A stretch of 20,088 nt of DNA from the NCBI GenBank assembly GCA_034211175.1, contig JAXHUH010000130.1, positions 1 through 20,088 of the forward strand, read 5' to 3'. Position numbers and translations under genes: made by a program. Below the pieces are notes generated by a model. The model saw nothing but the letters and a program-made list of their open reading frames with translations. It searched no databases and was not told the origin of the DNA. The stretch comes from JAXHUH01 sp034211175. Its GTDB lineage: Bacteria > Actinomycetota > Acidimicrobiia > Acidimicrobiales > CAIXPF01. Below are positions 13,505 to 20,088 of the stretch, one piece after another (position 1 is the first letter of the stretch; each line of letters begins with the position of its first letter).

Positions 13505-14467
13505 TCAGCGCGACGCCGGGTGGGTCTCCAGGAACCGATCACTCGTGAAGTGGGAGACGAGATCGGCGAGGTCCGGATCGTGGTCCCGCAGGATGGCGGC
13601 GAAGCGCACCTCGGCGAGGGGGCCGAGCGCGTCGTAGACCGCGACGAACAGCTTGCGGGCGTCCGCCCGGGGCCAGTCGTCACCGAGCAGCTCGATGGGC
13701 AGCTCGGGGTCGAGACGGGCGAGCTGGCGCCAGTAGTTCATGATCTCGGTCCGGGCGACCAGCGCCTCGGCGGTGCCGACCTCACCGGCCACGACCCGGT
13801 CGCGCAGCGGCCCGAAGCGGGCCACGAACTCGTCGTAGGCCTCCCGCAGGTGGGTCAGGTCCCACGCCTCGACCGGGTCCGACCCGTCGCGGCGGTCGAG
13901 CGACTCCGCGACGAACACGGTGACCGACGCGTCCTCCAGTGCCTCCAGCGCGTCGTACAGCGCCCGGGGCGGCGGGTGGGGCGAGATCCACAGGCCGTCG
14001 TAGAGCGCCGCGAACCCGAGTGAGCGCAAGCGGTTGCGCAGCGGACCGCGGGCCTGACGCTGGTCGTCGGGGATGGAGTAGGCGATGGCGGTCCAGCGCC
14101 CGTCCCACGGCTTCGATCCGAGCCCGGATCGCAGGGTCTCCCCCGTGCGCCAGTCGAGGAACTCGTCCGAGGTCGGCGACAGCCGGTAGTACGTGCGCCG
14201 GCCCCGCTTCTCGCTGGCCAGGAGGTTGCGTCGGGCGAGGCGGCTGAGCGCGGCGCGACCGCCGGCCGGGGACACGCCGAACTCGCCGAGGAGGGCGACG
14301 AGCGCGGCGGAGGGCAGGTGCTCGGTCCGGCCGAGCCAGTAGTCGACGAACAGGGTGAGCAGCAGCAGCTGGGGCTGGGACCCGGCCTGCTGGCGCGGGA
14401 GGTCGATCGGTTCCGCCGCGCTCTCGCCGGTGCCACCGAGCTCCGGGTCCGGGTGCTTCCGCTTCAC
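13505..14467 (-). CDS. PaaX-family transcriptional regulator
   Basis: 320 residues from a GTG at 14467. After a variable N-terminus, a winged helix (about 33-97) shows QLLLLTLFVDYWL, then LPSAALVALLGEFGVSPAGG and RAALSRLARRNLL. The central PaaX domain has WDGRW (121-125), YSIPDDQR, LRNRLRSLGFAALYDGLWISP (ending 163) and a C-terminal helical domain with NYWRQLARLDPELPIELLG. Known PaaX proteins repress phenylacetate genes and respond to phenylacetyl-CoA, so a CoA-thioester effector fits the CoA transferase and dehydratase genes next door. An ATG at 14518 adds 17 residues, but a -10 lies eight bases before the GTG, inside that extension, so the GTG and a leaderless message are preferred. It lies divergently to the P450-CoA transferase-dehydratase operon, which it probably controls. 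Confidence 0.9.
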   Translation of the reverse strand: MKRKHPDPELGGTGESAAEPIDLPRQQAGSQPQLLLLTLFVDYWLGRTEHLPSAALVALLGEFGVSPAGGRAALSRLARRNLLASEKRGRRTYYRLSPTSDEFLDWRTGETLRSGLGSKPWDGRWTAIAYSIPDDQRQARGPLRNRLRSLGFAALYDGLWISPHPPPRALYDALEALEDASVTVFVAESLDRRDGSDPVEAWDLTHLREAYDEFVARFGPLRDRVVAGEVGTAEALVARTEIMNYWRQLARLDPELPIELLGDDWPRADARKLFVAVYDALGPLAEVRFAAILRDHDPDLADLVSHFTSDRFLETHPASR

Positions 14468-14475
14468 GGCCGCCG

Positions 14476-14481
14476 AGTGTA
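14476..14481 (-). promoter_or_regulatory. -10 element for the PaaX-like gene
   Basis: TACACT on the minus strand, eight bases before the GTG at 14467, the same geometry as the TrmB-like gene. It decides the start choice: the ATG at 14518 would be upstream of the transcription start. No convincing -35 is seen. Confidence 0.5.
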
Positions 14482-14534
14482 GGGACCGCGTCGACGGCGG
14501 TACCGATCGACCGGGCATCGATCCGTGACGACTA

Positions 14535-14564
14535 TCGACCGAATGGATGCCGAGGTGTCATACT
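14535..14564 (+). promoter_or_regulatory. probable promoter of the P450-CoA transferase-dehydratase operon
   Basis: TCGACC (14535-14540), an 18-base spacer and CATACT (14559-14564) form a plausible promoter about 80 bases before the ATG at 14647. Two copies of ATCGACCG (14507-14514 and 14534-14541) lie here, the second overlapping the -35. They could bind the divergent PaaX-like regulator, though no classical PaaX box is seen. Confidence 0.4.
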
Positions 14565-14646
14565 TCGACGACCAACGCGGCAGGGGGACGTTGTCGGGCG
14601 CGCGCCCGGCGGCCCTCGGCCACGACCGGGAGGACGGGGGCGAGCG

Positions 14647-15867
14647 ATGGAGGACCACGAGGCCGAGGTGCACCCGTCGCCGGCCCGGGCCGCGGCGATC
14701 GGCGACCTCGACCCGACGGAGCCCGAGCAGCTCACCACGGCCCACGACCGGTTCCGCGAGCTCCGCAGCACCTGCCCCGTCGCCCACAGCGAGGCGTTCG
14801 GTGGCTTCTGGGCGCTGCTGCGCCACGCCGACGTCGCCGCCGCGCTCCGCCGACCGAGCACGTACATCACGTCGGTCCAGAACGTCGTGCCCAAGGTCGC
14901 GTTCACCGGCCGGCGGCCGCCGCTGCACCTCGACCCGCCCGAGCACACGCCGTACCGCCAGGTCATCAACCGGTTCTTCACCGACGAGCGCGTCCGCGAC
15001 TTCGAGCCCACGCTCCGACGGCTCGTCGTCGAGTTGCTCGACCCGTTCGTCGCCGCCGGCGGCGGTGACCTGTGCGATGTCGCCCAGCACCTCCCGGGAC
15101 GCGTGTTCGGGCAGCTGTTCAACCTGCCGGCGGGGCTCGCCGAGACGATCGAGGCCACGACCGCCCGCTACAACCGGGCGCTCCAGGAGGCCGACGACGC
15201 GACGGTGAAGGCCACGAGCCTCGAGCTCTACGAGGTCGCCAAGACCATCGTCGAGCTGCGCCGGCACGAGCCGCTCGACCCCGCCGACGACCTGCCCTCC
15301 GCGCTGCTCGCCAAGGTCCACGACGGCGCACCGCTGCCGCCCGAGCTCGTGCTCGGCACCATCCGTCAGATGATCGTCGTCGGGATGATCGCCCCCAGCG
15401 TGGTCATCGGCACCATCGCCGTCCACCTCTCCGAGCATCCGGCGCTGGCCGATCGGCTCCGCCGGGAACCGGGGCTCACGGGGCGCGCGGTCGAGGAGTA
15501 CCTGCGGCTCTACACGCCCTACCGCGGCTTCGCCCGCACCGCGACCCACGACGTCACGATCGCCGGCCGCACGATCCCGGCCGGTGAGCCGATCGCCCTC
15601 GTGTACGCGTCGGCCAACCGGGACGAGGCCGTGTTCGGTGACGGCGACCGATTCGTGCTCGACCGCCCCAACATCGGCGAGCACCTCGCCTTCGGCGGCG
15701 GGCCCCACCGGTGCGCGGGCGAGGCCCTCGCCCGCTCGATGCTGCGGGTCGTCGTCGAGGAGCTGCTGGCCCGCACCCGCAGCCTCGAGGTCACCGGCGA
15801 GGTCGTCATGACCCGCTGGCCCGAGTGGGGGACGTTGTCCGTCCCGCTGCGGGTCGTCCCGGCCTGA
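14647..15867 (+). CDS. second cytochrome P450 lacking the I-helix acid-alcohol pair
   Basis: A 406-residue soluble P450. The heme-ligand loop is FGGGPHRCAG (349-358, C356), the ExxR is E284-R287, and PPLHLDPPEHTPYRQ marks the C-helix. The I-helix reads IVVGMIAPSVVIG (243-255): the acid is I248 and the Thr A249, with Pro next, as in the P450 at 12153. The two align over their whole length but are clearly diverged, so they are homologues rather than a recent duplication. It is first in a plus-strand run with the CoA transferase (63-base gap) and dehydratase fusion. A likely role is hydroxylation or desaturation of a carboxylate or CoA-linked substrate; the substrate is unknown. No ferredoxin or reductase is nearby. 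Confidence 0.92.
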   Translation: MEDHEAEVHPSPARAAAIGDLDPTEPEQLTTAHDRFRELRSTCPVAHSEAFGGFWALLRHADVAAALRRPSTYITSVQNVVPKVAFTGRRPPLHLDPPEHTPYRQVINRFFTDERVRDFEPTLRRLVVELLDPFVAAGGGDLCDVAQHLPGRVFGQLFNLPAGLAETIEATTARYNRALQEADDATVKATSLELYEVAKTIVELRRHEPLDPADDLPSALLAKVHDGAPLPPELVLGTIRQMIVVGMIAPSVVIGTIAVHLSEHPALADRLRREPGLTGRAVEEYLRLYTPYRGFARTATHDVTIAGRTIPAGEPIALVYASANRDEAVFGDGDRFVLDRPNIGEHLAFGGGPHRCAGEALARSMLRVVVEELLARTRSLEVTGEVVMTRWPEWGTLSVPLRVVPA

Positions 15868-15930
15868 CCGTCCGCGCCCGGCAGCGAACCGGGGCGTCGA
15901 ACACCGCCGTCGGGCGGGAGAGGAGCTCGC

Positions 15931-17220
15931 ATGGACCGGCCCCCGGTCGACGGAGGTGACCCCGGGAACCACCGGGGCGGCGAGGCGGACGACCGGCCCC
16001 TCGCCGATGTCACCGTGCTCGACCTGAGCGCGGCGCTCGCCGGGCCCTACGCCGCCCGGCTGCTCGCCGGGCTCGGGGCGCGGGTGATCAAGGTCGAGGC
16101 ACCCGACGGCGCCAGCGACGCCGCCCGGCGCAACGCGCCGTACTTCGGCCGCGACGGTGTGTCCATCGAACGGGCCCACGACGACGACCTGTCGATCGCG
16201 GTCCTCGACCGGGCCCGCGGGAAGCTCGGCGTCACCCTCGACCTCAAGCACGCCGACGCCCGACCGGTCGTCGAGGACCTCCTCCGGGCGGCCGACGTGC
16301 TCGTGGAGAACTGGAGCCCGGGAACGGCCGACCGGCTCGGGGTGGGCCCCGCGACGACACTCGCCGTGAACCCCCGCCTCGTGCACTGCTCGATCACCGG
16401 GTACGGCTCCGACGCGCCGGGGGGCCGCAAGGCCATGGACACGACCATCCAGGCGCTCAGCGGGTTCATGATGACCTCCGGCGCGGAGGGGGAGCCGCCG
16501 GTGCGCAGCGGGGTCCCGATCGCCGACCTCGTCGCCCCGCTGTTCGCGGTCATCGGGGCCCAGGCCGCCCTCCACGACGCCCGGCGCACGGGCCGCGGCC
16601 GCCACGTCGACGTGTCGATGCTCGCCGCGCTCACCTCGCTCGTCGCGGCCGAGCCCTACGGCGTCCTCGGCGACATCGGCATCGGCGCCCGCACCGGCAA
16701 CCACGTGCCCCGCCTCGCCCCGTTCGGCGTGTTCGCGGTGTCCGACGGCCACGTGGCGCTGTGCGGGCCGACCGACCGGTTCACCCGCGGGCTGTTCGAG
16801 GCGATGGGCCGACCGGAGCTGGCCGAGGACCCCCGGTTCAGGACCCGGGAGCGGCGCGTCGCCAACGCCGACGAGCTCCACGGCCTCGTCCAGGCCTGGT
16901 TCGCCCGCCACGACCGGGACACGGCGATCACCACGCTCGAGCGCCACGGCGTCCCCGTCGCGCCGGTGCGCGAACCGGCGGACGCCGTCGCGGACCCGCT
17001 GGTGGTGCACGCCGGCGGAACGACGACCGTGCGCCACCCCGATCACGGCGGGATCGACGGCCTGGCGGTGCCCGGCGTGCCCATCCGCTTCGACGGCGCC
17101 GTCCTCGACGGCGACGCACCGGCCCCGCACGTCGGCCGGGACAACGACCACGTCTACGGCGACCTGCTCCGCTACCCGCCGGAGCGGATCGCCTCGCTCC
17201 GGGCCGACGGGGTCATCTGA
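15931..17220 (+). CDS. family III CoA transferase (CaiB/BaiF)
   Basis: A 429-residue enzyme that would move CoA between an acyl-CoA donor and a free acid. Family features are TVLDLSAALAGPYAARLLAGLGARVIKVE (28-56), a VLVENWSPG segment (123-131), the nucleophilic Asp170 in KAMDTTIQALSG, the GRGRHVDVSMLAAL motif (about 222-235), and TGNHVPRLAPFGVFAVSDG. The first 24 residues are a non-conserved extension. ATG with ribosome site GGGAGAGGAG. Its stop is one base before the dehydratase-like start, so the two are co-translated. The same pairing of a type III CoA transferase with a 2-hydroxyacyl-CoA dehydratase is known from FldA-FldBC of amino-acid fermenters, where the transferase makes the substrate for the dehydratase. 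Confidence 0.94.
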   Translation: MDRPPVDGGDPGNHRGGEADDRPLADVTVLDLSAALAGPYAARLLAGLGARVIKVEAPDGASDAARRNAPYFGRDGVSIERAHDDDLSIAVLDRARGKLGVTLDLKHADARPVVEDLLRAADVLVENWSPGTADRLGVGPATTLAVNPRLVHCSITGYGSDAPGGRKAMDTTIQALSGFMMTSGAEGEPPVRSGVPIADLVAPLFAVIGAQAALHDARRTGRGRHVDVSMLAALTSLVAAEPYGVLGDIGIGARTGNHVPRLAPFGVFAVSDGHVALCGPTDRFTRGLFEAMGRPELAEDPRFRTRERRVANADELHGLVQAWFARHDRDTAITTLERHGVPVAPVREPADAVADPLVVHAGGTTTVRHPDHGGIDGLAVPGVPIRFDGAVLDGDAPAPHVGRDNDHVYGDLLRYPPERIASLRADGVI

Positions 17221-17221
17221 G

Positions 17222-19759
17222 ATGGCGACCGACGAGCGGGCACGGCACCACCCGGCGCTCGCGCCCTTCCATCGGGCATACCAGCGACGCGTCGACCCCG
17301 CCCGGGCGGGCGACGGGGACGGCACCGATCGCCCGGTCGTGGTCGGCTACGTCGGGACCGACGTGCCGCTCGAGCTGCTCGACGCCGCGGGCGTCCGGGC
17401 GGTGAGGGTGTGCGGCGACCCGGACGCGCCGACCGAACTGGCCGATCGGGAGCTCGAGGCCTCGCTCGACGGGATGGTCCGCTCCCAGCTCCAGCGGCTG
17501 ATCGGCGGCGGCTACGCCGACCTCGACCACCTCGTCGTCTCCCACGACCGGGACGGCTCGACGCGCCTGTTCCACACCCTCGCCGCCATGGCGTACGCCC
17601 CGCCGTTCGGCCTCCACCTCGTGGACGTCCCCCATCGCGGCGGCGACGCACACGCCGCCTACGCGGCGGCGAACCTCGCCACCCTTCGGGAGCTCCTCGG
17701 GCAGTGGACGGGCCGCCCGGTGACCGGCGCCGCGCTCGACGACGCGATCGTCCGGGGCGAACGGCGGCGGCTGCTCCTCCAACGGGTGCGGGCCCTGCGC
17801 GTCGGCCCGCGCCCGCTGCTGGGCGGCGTGGACGCACTCGCCGTCGTCGGTGCCGCGTCGACGGCGACCACCGACGAGCACACCGCCGCCCTCGATGCAC
17901 TCCTCATGAGCGGCGGGGACCTACCGGAGCACGGCGGGCGGCGCGTGTTCGTGACCGGCAGCGACCACGACCATCCCGCCATCTACGCCGCGCTGGAGGC
18001 CGCGGGCGCCGTCATCGTCGGCGAGGACCACGACTGGGGCGACGGATGGCTCGCCGACCCGCTCCCCGCGGCGTCCGATCCGATCGCCGCCCTGGCCGAA
18101 CGGACCCGGGCCGGACGGCCGCGCTCGCCACGCGCCCCGGTGGCCCGACGGGCCGCGCACACCGCCGAGCGTGCGGCCGCGTGCGGCGCCGGATCGGTCG
18201 TGGCGTTCCTGCGCCCCGGTGACGACGGCGCCGCCTGGGACCTCGGCGCCCAACGGGCCGCCCTCGGGCGGGCCGGCATCGGCCTCCACGTGGTCAGGGC
18301 GGGCGGCTACCGAACCGTCGACGGCGAGGCGGCGGCGGCCGAGGCCGTGGAGCGCCTCGGGCTGGCGCCCTCGCGGCGTTCACCGGCACCGACGGTCGTG
18401 GCCCGCCCCGCTCCTGCGGCGCCAGGTCCGGACCGGCCGCCCCGACGCGCCCGTCCAGCGCTGTCCGCGTCGGTCGAGGCGCTCGCCCACCAGCGGGCCT
18501 GGTTCGACGACCTCCGCCGCGCCGTGGCCAACGGCCAGCCCTACGCCGTGGCCAACGCGGACACGCCACACGAGCTCCTCCGGGCGATGGGCATCCCCTA
18601 CGTCGTCAACCAGTGGTGGGCGTCGCTGTGCGCCGCGTCGCAGCACGCGGACACCCACCTACGCCACCTGGCCGCCGCCGGCCACCCCGACGACGTCGAT
18701 GCGTACGACGCACTCGGCTTCGCCTCGATGCTGGCCACCGAGTCCGAGCTGCCGGGCGCAGTCGAGCCCGGCGCGCGTGGCGCGGCGCCGGCACCGTGGG
18801 GCGGGCTGCCCCGCCCCGCGCTGCTCGTCGCCGAGACGACGACCGACGCCACCTCGAAGATCTTCGAGCTGTGGGGCCACCACCTCGACGTCCCGGTGCA
18901 CCTGCTGGAGGCGACCGTCGCCCGCCTCGACCCGCCCCGCTGGTTCGAGCACATGGCCGACGACTGGGAGCGCCTCATCGGCGCCCGGCGGCTCGACCTG
19001 GCCGAGGCGGAGCTGCGCGACCTGATCGCGTCGCTCGAGGACCTGACCGGCCGCCGCTTCGACCACGACGCGCTGGGTGAGGTGATGGTCCTGGCCAACG
19101 AGCACGCCGAGTGGAACGCCCGCACCCGGGACCTGCTCGCCACCACCACGCCGATGCCCGTGCGGGCGGCCGACACGATCGCGGCGACGATGCTCCCGCA
19201 GTGGCACCGGGGCAGCGAGTGGGGTCGCGACGCGGCCCGCCGGCTCCACGACGAGGTCGCGTCGCTCGTCGCCGACGGCGCGGCAGTGGTGGGCGACGAG
19301 CAGGTGCGACTGATGTGGGTGGGCCGGGGCCTGTGGTTCGACCTCGGCTTCTACGAGCGGTTCGAGGCGACACACGGCGCGGTGTTCGTGTGGTCCATGT
19401 ACCTGGCGGTCGCGGCCGACGCCTACCTGCGGCGCGGTGGAGCGCCGCCGTTGCGCACGCTCGCCGGCCGGTTCTGCGGGTTCGCCGACCAGTACAACAC
19501 CCCGCCGTGGTCGAGTGCGTGGTACGCCAAGGAGGCGTGGGGCCACCGGGTCGACGGCGTGATCCATCTGACCGATGCGGTGCGGGGGACCCACCAGGTG
19601 TCACGCGCCATCGAGGCCGCCGGCGTGCCGGTACTGGAGATCGCGGGGAGCAACGTCGACCCCCGACGCTGGGACGGTGAGGCTGCGGCGGCCGAGGTCA
19701 GCGCCTTCATCGAGCGGCGCGTCCTGCCCGGCATCCCGGCTCACCGCGCCGCGCCCTGA
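17222..19759 (+). CDS. tandem 2-hydroxyacyl-CoA dehydratase-like fusion without Fe-S cysteines
   Basis: 845 residues carrying two dehydratase (HgdA/B, FldB/C, BcrB/C-type) domains joined by a Pro/Ala/Arg-rich linker (about 385-412). Domain 1 (about 38-380) shows VVVGYVGTDVPLELLDAAGVRAVRV, GMVRSQLQRL and VIVGEDHDWGDGWL. Domain 2 (about 415-840) shows ELLRAMGIPYVVNQWWASLCAA, LPRPALLVAETTTDATSKIFEL and GLWFDLGFYERFEATHGAVFVW. The family binds a [4Fe-4S] cluster through three cysteines per subunit. At the matching places I read D83, R110 and D271 in domain 1, and D494 and T541 in domain 2; the only cysteines (C64, C321, C470, C752) are elsewhere. Either the cluster is lost or other ligands are used. 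No HgdC-type activator ATPase is in the window. ATG start, one base after the CoA transferase stop. The alignment is by eye. Confidence 0.85.
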   Translation: MATDERARHHPALAPFHRAYQRRVDPARAGDGDGTDRPVVVGYVGTDVPLELLDAAGVRAVRVCGDPDAPTELADRELEASLDGMVRSQLQRLIGGGYADLDHLVVSHDRDGSTRLFHTLAAMAYAPPFGLHLVDVPHRGGDAHAAYAAANLATLRELLGQWTGRPVTGAALDDAIVRGERRRLLLQRVRALRVGPRPLLGGVDALAVVGAASTATTDEHTAALDALLMSGGDLPEHGGRRVFVTGSDHDHPAIYAALEAAGAVIVGEDHDWGDGWLADPLPAASDPIAALAERTRAGRPRSPRAPVARRAAHTAERAAACGAGSVVAFLRPGDDGAAWDLGAQRAALGRAGIGLHVVRAGGYRTVDGEAAAAEAVERLGLAPSRRSPAPTVVARPAPAAPGPDRPPRRARPALSASVEALAHQRAWFDDLRRAVANGQPYAVANADTPHELLRAMGIPYVVNQWWASLCAASQHADTHLRHLAAAGHPDDVDAYDALGFASMLATESELPGAVEPGARGAAPAPWGGLPRPALLVAETTTDATSKIFELWGHHLDVPVHLLEATVARLDPPRWFEHMADDWERLIGARRLDLAEAELRDLIASLEDLTGRRFDHDALGEVMVLANEHAEWNARTRDLLATTTPMPVRAADTIAATMLPQWHRGSEWGRDAARRLHDEVASLVADGAAVVGDEQVRLMWVGRGLWFDLGFYERFEATHGAVFVWSMYLAVAADAYLRRGGAPPLRTLAGRFCGFADQYNTPPWSSAWYAKEAWGHRVDGVIHLTDAVRGTHQVSRAIEAAGVPVLEIAGSNVDPRRWDGEAAAAEVSAFIERRVLPGIPAHRAAP

Positions 19760-19799
19760 CCCGGGGAACGAACGCGCACATCGCCAACACTTGACACTT

Positions 19800-19832
19800 C
19801 ACTTGTCGGCAGTCGACAAAGTGCCGTATGTT
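19800..19832 (+). promoter_or_regulatory. promoter and inverted-repeat operator of the edge lipoprotein gene
   Basis: TTGTCG (19803-19808), an 18-base spacer and TATGTT (19827-19832) form a promoter. An inverted repeat CACTTGTCG (19800-19808) and CGACAAAGTG (19814-19823), with a five-base gap and one bulge, covers the -35 and spacer. A second ACTTGACA just upstream (19789-19796) repeats part of the left arm. Occupation by a repressor would block the promoter. Confidence 0.5.
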
Positions 19833-19879
19833 TGACGTCGGCACAGGCCGCGGGTCGGCCGACGCACAGGGGGGATTCC

Positions 19880-20088
19880 ATGCAGGGACGGGAACGAGGC
19901 GCTCGACGCCGCCGGCTGGTCGGCGTCCTCACCGCGGTGCTGGTGCTCGCCGCGCTCGCCGCGAGCTGCGGTGACGACGACGACACCTCACCGGATGCCG
20001 GCGCCGACACCACCGGCGACACCGACGCCACGACGGCCGACACCGGCGACGACGCGGCCGGCGAGGAGACCGACGACGAGGCGGCCGA
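19880..20088 (+). CDS. Asp-rich lipoprotein, start only (probable ABC solute-binding protein)
   Basis: The gene runs off the right edge after 69 codons. The ATG at 19880 has ribosome site AGGGGGG five bases upstream. An Arg-rich n-region and a hydrophobic segment LVGVLTAVLVLAALAAS lead to lipobox C30, then CGDDDD and a long Asp/Thr/Gly/Ala-rich linker. The same layout opens the sugar-binding lipoprotein at 56-1267. Such N-termini in actinobacteria usually belong to ABC solute-binding proteins, often of the branched-chain amino acid type, but no binding domain is inside the window. Uptake of the compound processed by the P450/CoA cluster is a reasonable guess. Confidence 0.8.
   Translation, partial: MQGRERGARRRRLVGVLTAVLVLAALAASCGDDDDTSPDAGADTTGDTDATTADTGDDAAGEETDDEAA

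Noticed and set aside
14464..17325. 953-codon minus-strand ORF opposite the P450, CoA transferase and dehydratase genes
   Set aside because: Low-complexity Arg/Gly/Val/Asp content, no family features, and fully antisense to three clearly real genes.

Overview
High-GC DNA with pervasive GTG/ATG starts, G-rich ribosome binding sites, several apparently leaderless genes and Asp-rich lipoprotein N-termini points to an actinobacterium. I would guess class Acidimicrobiia, but that is inference, since no marker gene is present. There are 14 protein genes, one of them cut by the right edge, plus one candidate structured RNA and a pair of related hairpin repeats.

Left block (1-4746, all minus strand): a three-gene sensory unit. 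A single very large protein joins a sugar-type ABC ATPase to a GAF-like region and a complete histidine kinase (2197-4746). A KdpE-like response regulator (1439-2128) and a xylose-type sugar-binding lipoprotein (56-1267) follow. The lipoprotein promoter carries a ladder of GTTCA-like direct repeats, the type of site an OmpR/PhoP-class regulator binds. No permease is visible, although one could lie beyond the left edge.

Middle-left (4820-9197): a winged-helix class I methyltransferase (minus), a divergent VOC-fold protein, and a GTGA-overlapped pair consisting of a small WXG-like helical protein and a 659-residue protein of unknown function. Positions 9198-9633 have no protein gene. They hold a promoter-like inverted repeat, a foldable RNA candidate containing a canonical tRNA-type T-arm sequence, and two related hairpin repeats.

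Middle-right (9634-12057, minus): a TrmB-type regulator overlapping a short adenylosuccinate-synthetase homologue that lacks the usual catalytic histidine, then a small VOC protein.

Right block (12153-20088): a probable aerobic CoA-thioester pathway. It contains two related cytochrome P450s (one minus, one plus), both missing the I-helix acid-alcohol pair; a PaaX-family regulator; a family III (CaiB/BaiF) CoA transferase; and, one base after that, an 845-residue tandem fusion of two 2-hydroxyacyl-CoA dehydratase-like domains in which the expected Fe-S cysteines are not visible. An Asp-rich lipoprotein starts at the right edge. The likely logic is that PaaX senses a CoA thioester, the transferase makes a CoA thioester, the dehydratase-like protein processes it, the P450s oxidise the carbon skeleton, and the lipoprotein may be a solute-binding protein for uptake.
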